Source: Tessaracoccus sp.
GTDB lineage: Bacteria; Actinomycetota; Actinomycetes; Propionibacteriales; Propionibacteriaceae
NCBI RefSeq assembly: GCF_016714275.1
Contig: NZ_JADJNP010000001.1
Location: forward strand, 1,054,001 to 1,118,000
Length of the DNA: 64,000 nt
Reading direction: 5' to 3'
Shown here one piece after another: positions 8,403 to 17,427 of this stretch. Made by a program: the position numbers and the translations under genes. The notes under the pieces are model-generated. The model did no database searches. It was given only the letters and a program-made list of their open reading frames with translations, and was not told the DNA's origin. Position 1 is the stretch's first letter, and each line of letters starts with the position of its first letter.

Positions 8403-9267
8403 CGAGTTCCAGAAAGGCAACGAAAAGATGTCCTCCTTTAGGAGCGGCCCATCACGCCAATCAATCGAATTTCTCGGGCGTGACGGCGGTCCCCGGATCA
8501 GCGAGTCGAGCGACGCACCGAACAATCGGACATGGGCATGAGCGTGAGTTCACGACCATGGGCATGTCCGCAACGTCACACACATCGGCCGTCGATCGCT
8601 CGACAGCGCAGCTCGGAGCCGACGCAACTGCCGACGCGCGCCAAGCCGCCGGAAGCGAGCCGGGACCGGCGTGGCAGCGGGCTGCCGATCGCGCCCCACG
8701 TCAAGGCGCTGAAGGACCGCTCCATCGTCGACACGTTGCTCACCCAGTGAGCAGGCGGGCCCGCAGTGGCGACTCTCACACCCTGATTCCGTAGCCGCCC
8801 TGTGGCGTAACACGACAGGCCAAGCCCCGCCCAGCTGTCACTCATCCACCGGGCCCATACACGCCCACCCGTCTCGATAGACGCAGGCGGGCACTCAGTT
8901 GGGACGAAGTACAAGGTCAGGCCAGGAGGAGTTGAGGCTGCAGCTTGGGAAGGCGACACCGCCAACTTCTACGGGGCTCGGGCAGCTCGACGCCCGAGTC
9001 GCAGTCCGAGTTCATGTCGGCCCTGCGCGGCACGAGGGCGGCGGCGCCTGGCTAGCTATGACCACTCACCGCCCGTTCAGGGTGACTCCCACATCGCATC
9101 TGGCACGAGGCCCGATCAGCGGCTGACGAATGCGATTCCGACTAGGCTAAAGACCTCGTTGGGCTGACAAGCCTTGAACAGGTGCGTCACGACCCAGGCG
9201 AGAGGCCACTCGACACGCGAGGATCGAATCCACACATTCTATCTATCGGCATGCAAGACTTCGATCC
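8403..9267. other. Long intergenic stretch with no supported gene
   Basis: 865 nt between the coiled-coil protein and the second abiE module. Several ORFs of 60-145 codons overlap each other on both strands, as expected by chance at this GC content. None shows a domain or a convincing ribosome binding site. The segment around 8690-8750 (reading SGLPIAPHVKALKDRSIVDT) looks slightly protein-like and may be a fossil. The 3' end holds the upstream region of abiEi. Confidence 0.5.
9221..9267 (+). promoter_or_regulatory. Inverted repeat upstream of second abiE module
   Basis: GGATCGAA (9221-9228) and TTCGATCC (9260-9267) form a perfect 8-bp inverted repeat with 31 nt between; the right arm touches the start codon at 9268. 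Position and symmetry suggest an AbiEi operator, comparable with the repeat at the first module. No clear -10 box was found, so the promoter itself is not assigned. Confidence 0.45.
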
Positions 9268-9858
9268 ATGAAGGAACTCGGTGACGACCTCCCTCCGACA
9301 TTCACCACCGAGACCGCCAGACTCCAGGGAGTCCATCCACGCGACCTGTACGCCTGGCGGAACGCCGGGCATGTGGTGGAACTCTCGCGTGGCGTCTTCC
9401 GTCGAGCTGACGCCCCACCAGCGTCGCACCCGGACGCTCTGGCGGTGGCGTACCGGACGCCCCGGGCAATCGTGTGCTGCGTGTCGGCCGCAGCAGTTCA
9501 CGACCTCACCGACGAGATGCCCCCGGCCGTGCAGATCGCCGTGCCAGCCAGATCCCACACCCCCGTCATCGACTACCCGCCGGTGACCGTCTTCCGATTC
9601 GCCGAATCGATCTTCGAACTCGGACTCACCTCCTTCGACGCAGCCCCCGACGAGCCCGTGCGGATCTACGACCCGGCGCGCACCGTGGTCGACCTCATGC
9701 GATTCAGACGACGCCTCGGCGAACCAGTCGCCCACGCAGCCCTCCACCGCTATCTGGCCTCCCCCGGCGCCCGCCCGGCCCGACTGCTGGACTATGCCGA
9801 AGCACTCGGCGTGTTCGGCCCCATGCGCACAGCCCTCGACGTGGCCAACGCCCGATGA
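9268..9858 (+). CDS. abiEi: AbiEi-family antitoxin (second module)
   Basis: 196-aa antitoxin/repressor of a second type IV module. It has the winged-HTH start (FTTETARLQGVHPRDLYAWR, then ELSRGVFRRADAP at ~45-57), the central AVAYRTPRAIVCCVSAAAVH segment of AbiEi proteins and YDPARTVVDLMRFRRRLG near residue 135. Sequence differs strongly from the AbiEi at 940-1506, so the two modules are not a recent duplication. The last codons overlap the toxin start as ATGA. Expected to repress its own operon; an inverted repeat lies directly upstream. Confidence 0.85.
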   Translation: MKELGDDLPPTFTTETARLQGVHPRDLYAWRNAGHVVELSRGVFRRADAPPASHPDALAVAYRTPRAIVCCVSAAAVHDLTDEMPPAVQIAVPARSHTPVIDYPPVTVFRFAESIFELGLTSFDAAPDEPVRIYDPARTVVDLMRFRRRLGEPVAHAALHRYLASPGARPARLLDYAEALGVFGPMRTALDVANAR

Positions 9859-10766
9859 ACAACCCGACGCGCGACAGCCCAGCAGGCCGCGCCTACCTCG
9901 ACCTGCAGAACCGAGCACGCCGGGACCGTCGCGGTACCCAGGAACTGCTGACCATGTACGTCGTAGAGCGGTGGCTAGCGCGCCTGTCCACATCGCCCTA
10001 CGCAGACGACTTCGTCCTCAAGGGCGGGATGCTGCTCGCAACCTTCGGCGCCCGTCGCCCCACCGTCGACGCCGACGCCCTGGCCAGGAACATGGCCTCC
10101 GATGCCGACACCGTCGCCGCACGCGTTGCCGAGATCGCCTCACTCCCCGACCCGAACGACGGCGTCGAGTTCCTCACCGCGACGATCACCACCGCCGCGA
10201 TCCGCGACGACGCGCTCTACTCAGGAGTCCGCGTCACGATGGTCGCGCAGCTAGCGACCGCGCAGGTCAAGCTCCGCCTCGACATCAACTTCGGCGACCC
10301 CATCACCCCCGCACCGCGTCAAGTCGAGCTCCCATCCCTGCGCCCCGGCACTGATCCCACCTCAATCCTGGGCTACCCCATCGAAACAGTCCTGGCTGAG
10401 AAGCTGGTCACCGCCATCGAACTGGGCCAAGCCAACACCCGCGTCCGCGACTTCGTCGACATCCACCTCCTCACCGGCACACAGACCCTGGAATGCGGGC
10501 CTCTACGCGCCGCAGTCGAGGCGACCTCGCAGTTCCGCGGCGTGACACTCAGCCCACTCGCCCACGCCACCGCAGGACTCGGGGCACTCCGAGCCGAGAC
10601 CTACACCGCCTACCGCAAAGGACTCGGACCCATCGGCTTTGCACTCCCCCATGAGTTCACCGCCATCATCGCGGCCGACGCCAAGTTCATCGACCCAGTC
10701 CTCACTCGACTCCCCCCGGACGCCACCTGGGACCCCACCACCCGACGATGGGTCCAACCCTCGTGA
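9855..10766 (+). CDS. abiEii: AbiEii-family nucleotidyltransferase toxin (second module)
   Basis: 303-aa nucleotidyltransferase (DUF1814 class). Active-site signature: FVLKGGMLLATFGARRPTVD at about 49-68, the latter carrying the DxD metal site (VDADAL); further family blocks are VKLRLDINFGD about 137-147 and YPIETVLAEKLVTAIELG about 172-189 with the expected Lys. The start ATG at 9855 overlaps the abiEi stop by 4 nt, which fixes it although the frame is open further upstream. Encodes the growth-blocking half of a type IV toxin-antitoxin pair. Second AbiE module of the island, in the opposite orientation to the first. Confidence 0.87.
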   Translation: MNNPTRDSPAGRAYLDLQNRARRDRRGTQELLTMYVVERWLARLSTSPYADDFVLKGGMLLATFGARRPTVDADALARNMASDADTVAARVAEIASLPDPNDGVEFLTATITTAAIRDDALYSGVRVTMVAQLATAQVKLRLDINFGDPITPAPRQVELPSLRPGTDPTSILGYPIETVLAEKLVTAIELGQANTRVRDFVDIHLLTGTQTLECGPLRAAVEATSQFRGVTLSPLAHATAGLGALRAETYTAYRKGLGPIGFALPHEFTAIIAADAKFIDPVLTRLPPDATWDPTTRRWVQPS

Positions 10767-10980
10767 CCTCAGCCCCACCGACCCCGCCCCCGGGGAACCC
10801 ACCCCAGATCCTTCGTCGCACGTTCGCCGCACGAAGAGCCAGAATCACGGGTAGATTCGCTATTGACACTTGTCAGAGTTATTTCGAACAAGGTTCAAGT
10901 CCTGTATCGAAATCGACACCCGTATGCTCTCCGAGATGGCACGACAGCCGGCGCTACCCAGCTTGCGCTCGACAGGCAGT

Positions 10981-11205
10981 TCAGCGGTGGCCTCGCCTCA
11001 TCCAGTCCCCCGCCGTTGGGATGGGGCGGAACTGGCGCTCGAGATCCTTGACCCGCACCCTGATGATCCGTGCACCGAACCGAGCCGCCGGCAGGACCCC
11101 CGCGGCAATGCTTCGACGAAGCGTGTCGACGCTGACCCCGTAGACCTGGGCGGCCTGTTGCAGGGACAGCCACTGGGGCTCAGGTACTTGGGCTGGTGCC
11201 GACAT
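10981..11205 (-). CDS. Excisionase-like helix-turn-helix protein
   Basis: 74-aa DNA-binding protein with a MerR/excisionase-type HTH: QWLSLQQAAQVYGVSVDTLR at about 12-31, then SIAAGVLPAARFGARIIRV, the classical recognition-helix-plus-wing pattern of HTH_17 proteins. The start MSAPAQ was chosen because AAGGAG lies 7 nt upstream; in-frame ATG and GTG codons further up (to 11259) have weaker sites. It lies 69 nt downstream of the integrase gene on the same strand and probably acts as recombination directionality factor for island excision, or as a regulator of it. Confidence 0.75.
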   Translation of the reverse strand: MSAPAQVPEPQWLSLQQAAQVYGVSVDTLRRSIAAGVLPAARFGARIIRVRVKDLERQFRPIPTAGDWMRRGHR

Positions 11206-11274
11206 GTCAAACTCCTTCGTCTTGGTCTGCATGTAGTAACCCCTGTGAGTGCTGGCCACGGCGCAAAGCCGTCG

Positions 11275-12522
11275 TTAGCCGCCGACCTGGCGGCCGGCCG
11301 ATAGCTTCGAGACCAGGGAATGCAATCTGGTCTTGGTCGCGTGCTGGTAGCGCTGGGCGACCTGTACGTCGCTGTGCCCGCCGAAGGTCAGCAGCTCCTC
11401 GGTCGTGGCCCCTGCCTCGGCGATCATGGTGAGCGCCGAGTGCCGGAGACCATGCCAGACGAATCCGTCCGCTATCAGCGGCAGTTCGGCGGCGGCCAGC
11501 TTCTCATTTGCCCTGTCGATGGCCAGGCCGAAGTGCCGCCGCAGGACATTGGGGTGCAGGTACTGGAGGCTCAGGGGGGCTCTGGGGAAGAGAGGAGCCT
11601 CAGGGTCTGTTGCCACACGCAGCCGGAGTTGCTGCTCCAATGCTTCGGTCAGTTCAAGATCGGGGGCAAGAGGCAGCTGTCGTATCCCGGCCTTGGTCTT
11701 GGGAGTGTCGAGGACCAGACCGTTCCCGCGGCTCTGCAAGGCGCGCGCGATGCTCAGCCACTCCCCCCGCACGTCGCGACGCTGCAGGCCGAGGACCTCG
11801 CCGATTCTCAAGGCCGTCCATCCGGACAGGAGAACGGCGAGCTTCTCTCCGGGGGGCATCTCGCGAGCGATGGCGCTGATCTGCTCACGCGTCACCACCT
11901 GGTCGCCGGCTTCTCGCCGTCTGGTGGGCCGGTGTTGCGTGCCCCCGACGACTTGGCAGGGGGACCGGTCAAGCTTGGACTTGAAGCCCGCGGGAAGCCC
12001 CTTCAGTTGGCCTGTGGCGAAGTTGAACATTCCGCCCAGCACCATGTACGCACCACGTGCGGCACCGTTTCCATGATCGGCGGCCAGGCGGTCGAACCAC
12101 TGCTGAACCTCCTCCGGCGTCACGGCATCGATGGGGCGCATCGCGAACGCGGGCAGGATGTGAGTCTCGATGCGGCGACCGTAGTCGTAGAGCGTTGACT
12201 GCTTGCGGCCCATGCGGCGGACATGCTCCAAGTAGTCTGCGGCGAGGGCGCGGACGTTGTACCGGTCCAGCTTGGCGCCGCGCTCGAGGGCTTCCCGCTG
12301 CCGGCGCTCAGCGCGGACGGCCGACGGGGGAACGAAGACGCCCCGCAGTACGTCGGCCTGAGCGATGACGAGCGCCGCTCGTGCGTCACGCAGAGTGTCG
12401 AAGCGTCCGACCAGCTCGCGGGAGCCGTCCCAGGTGACTCGGACCTGGTACAGCATCACGTCTCGATCGCCGCGCCTGCGGTGGACGATCGATACGCCTC
12501 TCGGTAGTTGCTCTGCCACCAT
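11275..12522 (-). CDS. Tyrosine recombinase (phage/island-type integrase)
   Basis: 415-aa integrase that should catalyse island integration next to the tmRNA gene. An N-terminal AP2-like arm-binding part is followed by the core-binding SAM-like domain (LAADYLEHVRRMGRKQSTLY, about 90-180) and the catalytic domain. Catalytic residues visible: Arg in WTALRIGEVLGLQ, Lys in DTPKTKAGIRQLPL, His-x-x-Arg in WHGLRHSALTM, His in GGHSDVQVA and the nucleophile Tyr in QRYQHATKT. The set is complete, so the enzyme may be active. The ATG at 12522 has GAGGGG upstream and is preferred to a TTG at 12552. The tmRNA 3' end is only 177 nt away. Confidence 0.9.
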   Translation of the reverse strand: MVAEQLPRGVSIVHRRRGDRDVMLYQVRVTWDGSRELVGRFDTLRDARAALVIAQADVLRGVFVPPSAVRAERRQREALERGAKLDRYNVRALAADYLEHVRRMGRKQSTLYDYGRRIETHILPAFAMRPIDAVTPEEVQQWFDRLAADHGNGAARGAYMVLGGMFNFATGQLKGLPAGFKSKLDRSPCQVVGGTQHRPTRRREAGDQVVTREQISAIAREMPPGEKLAVLLSGWTALRIGEVLGLQRRDVRGEWLSIARALQSRGNGLVLDTPKTKAGIRQLPLAPDLELTEALEQQLRLRVATDPEAPLFPRAPLSLQYLHPNVLRRHFGLAIDRANEKLAAAELPLIADGFVWHGLRHSALTMIAEAGATTEELLTFGGHSDVQVAQRYQHATKTRLHSLVSKLSAGRQVGG

Positions 12523-12550
12523 GCGCACCCCTCGGCTCCTGCTGATACCC

Positions 12551-12587
12551 AACGGTACCTGGAAACCTGCGGTACCCAGGTACCGTT
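12551..12587. promoter_or_regulatory. 12-bp inverted repeat (triple GGTACC) upstream of integrase
   Basis: AACGGTACCTGG (12551-12562) and CCAGGTACCGTT (12576-12587) are perfect inverted copies; a third GGTACC lies in the spacer at 12571. On the plus strand the hairpin is followed by a T run (to 12590), so it could also terminate transcription toward tmRNA. Its place just upstream of the integrase start suggests a regulatory or recombinase/Xis-binding site. Role is inferred. Confidence 0.55.
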
Positions 12588-12659
12588 TTTCTGCATAGAA
12601 GTGCCCATCTGGGCCCTGTTGTGCGACTAGCGCTCACCGCTCAATATGGCTCTGACAAG

Positions 12660-12693
12660 GGAAAAGGGGCCGTCAGCGAACTGACGACCCCTA
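12660..12693 (-). terminator. Rho-independent terminator of tmRNA gene
   Basis: On the minus strand, immediately after the tmRNA 3' end, a GC-rich stem (GGGGTCGTCAG paired with CTGACGGCCCC) with a TTCG tetraloop is followed by TTTTCC. This is a textbook intrinsic terminator for ssrA; it survives on the island side of the integration junction. Confidence 0.85.
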
Positions 12694-12698
12694 GGGCG

Positions 12699-13063
12699 TG
12701 GAGGTGGCGGGAATTGAACCCGCGTCCTTGAAGGATGAACCAGGGCTTCTCCGGGTGCAGCCGACTGCGCGTTTTACTCGGTCCTTGCACTCACGTCGGC
12801 ATGTCGCAAACGGACCCAGTTCCAGTAAAGTCCCGAGGAGCCCCTGAAACGCGGGCTACTCAGCAAGCCTTCTAGATGAGGCCAGGAGTCGGACGGAAGG
12901 CTCGTCCGAGCTGACCCTTCGTTAGCTGATCAGGCAGCCAGAGCGAAGTCAGTGCGGTTGTTGTTGGCACTTATTGGTTTCCACGCAGCGTTAACGAGAT
13001 AAACGTGGATCCTCGACCCGCTTCCCCTGGGACTACCGCCCCAAGTCGAAACCAGTCACCCCC
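12699..13063 (-). ncRNA. ssrA: tmRNA (transfer-messenger RNA)
   Basis: tmRNA rescues stalled ribosomes together with SmpB, whose gene is nearby. The 5' end GGGGGTGACTGGTTTCGACT is diagnostic, and GGGGGTG pairs with CACCTCC at the 3' end to close the alanine-tRNA-like acceptor; the T arm GGTTCAATTCC is present. CCA is not encoded. The tag reading frame (GCC AAC AAC ... GCC TGA) gives ANNNRTDFALAA, close to actinobacterial tags ending in ALAA. Ends were set from acceptor-stem pairing and may be off by a base or two. The 3' end is a common attachment site for integrases such as the one next to it. Confidence 0.95.
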
Positions 13064-13086
13064 TGTTGAGTTGTCAGTCACCCAGT

Positions 13087-13680
13087 CTAGCGCGTCCGGG
13101 CCAGCTGCCGAACATCGCTGCGCTTCGGACGGAACAGCAGCAGCCCCTCGAACGGCTGGGTGCCGGGCTGGCCGTTGAAAGCACGCACGCCAGCCCAGAT
13201 CGTCGCGGTGAGCCACGCCAGCCAGCCGATGAACATGATGCCGCCGATCCCGAGCAGCTGCGAAAGGATCAGCGCGCCGACCGCGGCCACGAGCGCTGTC
13301 AACTGCAGGCTGAGCGCCCGCGACGCCTCCCACCACAGCGCAGAGCCGGGGCGCGTCGACGCCTTCACGATCGCCGGGGCGATGAACGACGTGAGCAGCC
13401 CGCTCAGCTGAACGAGGCCACCGCCGACATTTTCGGCGGGACTGGGCTGCCCGGGCGCCGTCGGCCGCAACATCACCGGAGCTATGCGCGCCAGGCCCTG
13501 CAGCGACCGATTGAGCTGCACCCGGTCGTGCGCGTTGAGGGCAAGGTCGAGGCGACGGTCCAACTCGGCCTCCCCGATCGTCCCGCTCGCGTACTGCGCC
13601 TGCAGGTGATTGACCGCGCGCTCGCGCTGGTCGTCGGAGATCAGGTACGGGGTGTGTTGCGGCTGATACGGCTGGCTCAT
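13087..13680 (-). CDS. DUF1707/DUF4870-type small membrane protein
   Basis: 197 aa. Residues ~12-60 are a DUF1707 (SHOCT-like) module (ISDDQRERAVNHLQAQYASG, then AELDRRLDLALNAHDRVQL), common at the N-terminus of actinobacterial membrane proteins. The C-terminal half has two or three hydrophobic segments (LSGLLTSFIAPAIV, LTALVAAVGALILSQLLGIG, MFIGWLAWLTATIWAG) as in DUF4870. Start taken at MSQPYQ, where the DUF1707 family begins; an upstream extension to 13716 looks non-coding. Function unknown. It sits between ssrA and smpB in the same orientation as both. Confidence 0.75.
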   Translation of the reverse strand: MSQPYQPQHTPYLISDDQRERAVNHLQAQYASGTIGEAELDRRLDLALNAHDRVQLNRSLQGLARIAPVMLRPTAPGQPSPAENVGGGLVQLSGLLTSFIAPAIVKASTRPGSALWWEASRALSLQLTALVAAVGALILSQLLGIGGIMFIGWLAWLTATIWAGVRAFNGQPGTQPFEGLLLFRPKRSDVRQLARTR

Positions 13681-13751
13681 ACCCACAAGTGTGTCCGCGC
13701 CCCGACGGCGCGCCAACCGGGAAAGCCCCTGATCAGACCCTTGATTGGGAC

Positions 13752-14234
13752 TCAGCGACGGTTGTACCGGTTCCGGGTGGCGAGCGCGCGCTCAGCCTCT
13801 CGCTTCGCATCCCGATCGGCGATGTCGCGGCGCTTGTCCCAGTCCTTCTTGCCGGTGGCGACGGCGATCTCGACCTTCGCATACCCGTCCTTGAAGTACA
13901 GCGACAGCGGAATCAGCGTGCGGCCCGCGCCCTCCAACGCCCGGGAGATCTTGGCGATCTCCCTACGATTCAGGAGGAGCTTGCGCGACCTGCGCGCCGA
14001 GTGGTTGCGCCAGGTACCGAACTCATACTCCGGGATGTGGGCGTTGATCAACCAGGCCTCACCGCTGTCATCGATCGATGCGTAGGCGTCGCCCAAGGTC
14101 GCCCTTCCGTTGCGGAGGGTCTTGACTTCGGTGCCTGTCAGGACCAGCCCGGCCTCGTAGACGTCCTCGATGGCATAGTCATGCCGCGCGCGCCTGTTCT
14201 GCGCGACGAGCTTTCGTCCTTGTTCCCTGGGCAT
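13752..14234 (-). CDS. smpB: SsrA-binding protein SmpB
   Basis: 160-aa RNA-binding protein that delivers tmRNA to stalled ribosomes. Typical features: [20 protein letters not shown] and [16 protein letters not shown] of the OB-fold core, [26 protein letters not shown], and the basic C-terminal tail ([20 protein letters not shown]) that mimics the codon-anticodon helix in the A site. Length is normal. Lies downstream of the ftsEX-M23 genes and upstream of tmRNA, all on the minus strand, as in many actinobacteria. Confidence 0.97.
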   Translation of the reverse strand: MPREQGRKLVAQNRRARHDYAIEDVYEAGLVLTGTEVKTLRNGRATLGDAYASIDDSGEAWLINAHIPEYEFGTWRNHSARRSRKLLLNRREIAKISRALEGAGRTLIPLSLYFKDGYAKVEIAVATGKKDWDKRRDIADRDAKREAERALATRNRYNRR

Positions 14235-14257
14235 CGGTCCAGTATGTCACCCGAGGA

Positions 14258-15670
14258 TCAGCGGAACCACTTCGCCATCGGGTTCACCAGGCTGCCGTTG
14301 TCCCACACCATGAGGTGCAGGTGGCATCCCGTCGAGTACCCGGTGCTGCCCACGTAGCCGATGGTCTGGCCCTGCGAGACCCGCTGGCCAACGCTCACGA
14401 CGTACTTGGACGCGTGGTTGTAGCCGGTCGTCACGTAGTGGCCGTTGACCTTGCCGTGATCGATCATGAGCCGGTTGCCGTAGCCCGCGTTGTAGTAGCG
14501 GTCGCTCACGACACCGGACGCCGCCGCCTTGATCGGGGCGCCGCACGCGGCACCGAAGTCGGTGCCGTCGTGGAGCTTCCAGTACCCAAGGACGGGATGC
14601 AGACGCATGCCGTACTGCGACGTGATCCTGCCACCCGCGGGGTAGATGAAGCGGCCGGACGAGCTGCTCGACGATGAGCTCTTGGACGACGAGCCCCGCG
14701 AACTCTTCGAGGAACTCGACGACTTCTTGTTCGACTTCTTGCTCTTGGACTGTCGGGCGGCGCGGTCGGCCTTCTCTTGGGCCGCCTTGCGGTCGGCCTC
14801 CAGCTTCGCCTGGCGCTTGTTCTCTCTAGCGATGCGGTCCTTGATGCGGCGCTCGACGTCTGCGGCGTCGGCCTCGAGGTCGGCCTGAACCTTCTCGGCC
14901 TCCGACACGACGCTGGCCGCGCGCTGTTCCATCTCCTGCCGCTCGGCGAGCAGGTCGGCGACGTCGTCGCGCGCCGCGTCGGCCCAGCGCTCGGCCGCCT
15001 CGCGCTCCTTAAGCTGCTTCGCGGCCGCCTCACGGAGCCTCGTGGCCTCCGCCTCGGCCTCCGCCGCGACCGCCTCCGCGGCCTCCAGCGCCAGCCGACG
15101 CTCCTCCAGCTCGTCCAACTGCTTGGCCGACGACGTGAAGAGGGTCTCGGCGAGCTGGGCGCGGGCGTTGAGGTTGCTGGTATCGACGTCGTGGAACAGC
15201 AGCGCCAGGTTCATCAGGCCGTCGGTGTTCTGGGTCGTGACCAGGATCTCTTCGTTGAGCCTGCGGTTCGTTGAGTCGAGCGCGGCCTGCGCGGCGGCGA
15301 CATCCGCCTGTGCCTGGGCCAGCTTGGCTTCCGCTGCCTCCAGCTCGGCCGCAGCCTTCTTGTCTCGCTTTTCGGCGGCCTCGCGCTCCCGCTCGGCGGC
15401 GGCCAGTCGCTGCTCGGCGGCCTCCAGGTCGGCCTCTGCCCGTTCCGCGGCCGCGACGGCGTCGTCGTGCTCGGCGACCGCGGCGTCAACGACGGACTCC
15501 TGCTTCTCGATCTGCTGCTGCAGCTGGTCCTTCTTGTCGTCCAGCTTGTCGGCGTGAGCCGGTTGCCAGGTTCCCAGAAGTCCGACGGTGAGCGCTGCGG
15601 CGACGATGCCCCGTGCGTACTTCAAGGCCACGCCCCGACGCTGGGACGTGCGCGATGGTTCCCGATTCAC
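14258..15670 (-). CDS. Secreted coiled-coil M23 peptidase (EnvC-like), FtsEX-linked
   Basis: 470-aa predicted peptidoglycan endopeptidase. GTG start at 15670 has AGGAGG upstream. Residues ~15-43 form a signal peptide ending LGTWQPAHA; ~44-310 are heptad-rich coiled coil (QLQQQIEKQESVVDAAVAEH and many AEA-rich repeats); a Lys/Ser low-complexity linker follows; the last ~125 residues are a LytM/M23 domain with the zinc ligands His and Asp in LHDGTDFGAAC and HxH in TGCHLHLMVW. Its position 20 nt after ftsX and its coiled coil match EnvC-type proteins controlled by FtsEX during septum splitting. Activation by FtsX is inferred. Confidence 0.88.
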   Translation of the reverse strand: MNREPSRTSQRRGVALKYARGIVAAALTVGLLGTWQPAHADKLDDKKDQLQQQIEKQESVVDAAVAEHDDAVAAAERAEADLEAAEQRLAAAEREREAAEKRDKKAAAELEAAEAKLAQAQADVAAAQAALDSTNRRLNEEILVTTQNTDGLMNLALLFHDVDTSNLNARAQLAETLFTSSAKQLDELEERRLALEAAEAVAAEAEAEATRLREAAAKQLKEREAAERWADAARDDVADLLAERQEMEQRAASVVSEAEKVQADLEADAADVERRIKDRIARENKRQAKLEADRKAAQEKADRAARQSKSKKSNKKSSSSSKSSRGSSSKSSSSSSSSGRFIYPAGGRITSQYGMRLHPVLGYWKLHDGTDFGAACGAPIKAAASGVVSDRYYNAGYGNRLMIDHGKVNGHYVTTGYNHASKYVVSVGQRVSQGQTIGYVGSTGYSTGCHLHLMVWDNGSLVNPMAKWFR

Positions 15671-15690
15671 TCTCGAGTCCTCCTGGGCGC

Positions 15691-16593
15691 CTAGATCTTC
15701 AAGTACTTCCGTGTTGCCAGCAGCGTGGGGATCACCGCAAGGGCTATTCCGACCGCCGTGACGGCCAGAATGGCAGTTGCCAGGTCTCCCCACCCAATCC
15801 AGGGTAAAGAAGAGATCGAGGGTTTGGCGTTCTCAACGATGACGAACCAGTAGCCCGCTGTCAAGGCTATGGCGGCAATTCCGATGCCGATCAGGCCGGC
15901 GACAAGCGACTCCAGCAGGAACGGCAGCAGGATGTAGATGTTCGACGCGCCGACGAGCCGCATGATGCCGATCTCACGTCGTCGGGCGAAAGCCGCCATC
16001 CGGATCGTGTTCGCGATCTGGAGCGCGCCGGCCAGTAGGAGGAGGGCGCTCATCGTGAGCGTCGCCCACTGCAAAGCGCCCAACCACTTGAACATCGGCT
16101 CAAGGATGGTGTGCAGGTCCTGCACCTTCTGGACGCCCTGAAGCCCCTTGGCCTCGCTGACGACGCCGGCGAAGTTCTCCGGGTTCACCAGCTTCACGCT
16201 GAACGAGTCCTGCATGTCATCGGCGGTACGCGACGCCAGGGCAGGAGAGTCCGCGAACACGCGCTGGAACTCCTCGAACTGGTCCTGCTTCGAGACGTAG
16301 ATGACCTCGCTCACCTCTGGGTTGTTCTCCAGGGTGGTGCGGATGGTGTCACGTTGGGCGTCGGTGGCGTCCTTGCCCTCTTCGCAGAGGCCGCCGGTGG
16401 TGTTGGCCGTGCAGAGGTACACCGAGATCTGGATCTTGCTGTAGAGGTCGCGCTTGGCGAGGCCGACCTCCATCGCCGTCAGGAACCCGGCGCCGAGCAG
16501 GGTGAGCGAGACGCCCATGGTGACGACGACCGCGATGGTCATGGCCAAGTTCCGGCGAAGGCCGGACCAGGTTTCGCGCAGTGAATGCCGCAT
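15691..16593 (-). CDS. ftsX: Cell division protein FtsX
   Basis: 300-aa membrane partner of FtsE. Four predicted transmembrane segments: about 19-43 (MTIAVVVTMGVSLTLLGAGF), about 175-197, 220-245 and 268-292, with a large extracellular domain (~45-170) between the first two, where known FtsX proteins bind their hydrolase. Start ATG at 16593 follows AGGAGAA and gives the normal family N-terminus MRHSLRETWSGLRRN. In an operon with ftsE upstream and the M23 peptidase downstream; the complex transmits ATP-driven changes to cell-wall hydrolysis at the septum. Confidence 0.95.
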   Translation of the reverse strand: MRHSLRETWSGLRRNLAMTIAVVVTMGVSLTLLGAGFLTAMEVGLAKRDLYSKIQISVYLCTANTTGGLCEEGKDATDAQRDTIRTTLENNPEVSEVIYVSKQDQFEEFQRVFADSPALASRTADDMQDSFSVKLVNPENFAGVVSEAKGLQGVQKVQDLHTILEPMFKWLGALQWATLTMSALLLLAGALQIANTIRMAAFARRREIGIMRLVGASNIYILLPFLLESLVAGLIGIGIAAIALTAGYWFVIVENAKPSISSLPWIGWGDLATAILAVTAVGIALAVIPTLLATRKYLKI

Positions 16594-16612
16594 GTTCGTG
16601 AGTTCTCCTGTC

Positions 16613-17299
<687 letters not shown>

Positions 17300-17427
17300 T
17301 GATGCTCCGACGGGTGGGGGAAGAATCTGAGAAACTCTCAGACCGGACGAGTCTATGCGACGACCCTGCGACCCCCAACCCGACACGCCTACAGGGCGCC
17401 GGTCGCCGAGGCGGCTGGCCGTGAGGC

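Noticed and set aside
8360..9126. Several overlapping ORFs of 60-145 codons on both strands
   Set aside because: They contradict each other, none shows a domain, and most lack a ribosome binding site. The region is treated as non-coding.
10863..10875. TTGACA and the dyad TGACACTTGTCA after the second abiE module
   Set aside because: No -10 box at the right distance and no gene on that strand downstream; kept out as a promoter.
10888..10912. GGTTCAAGTCC, resembling a tRNA T loop and a possible attachment site
   Set aside because: No cloverleaf can be drawn around it and it does not match the tmRNA 3' end beyond GGTTCAA.
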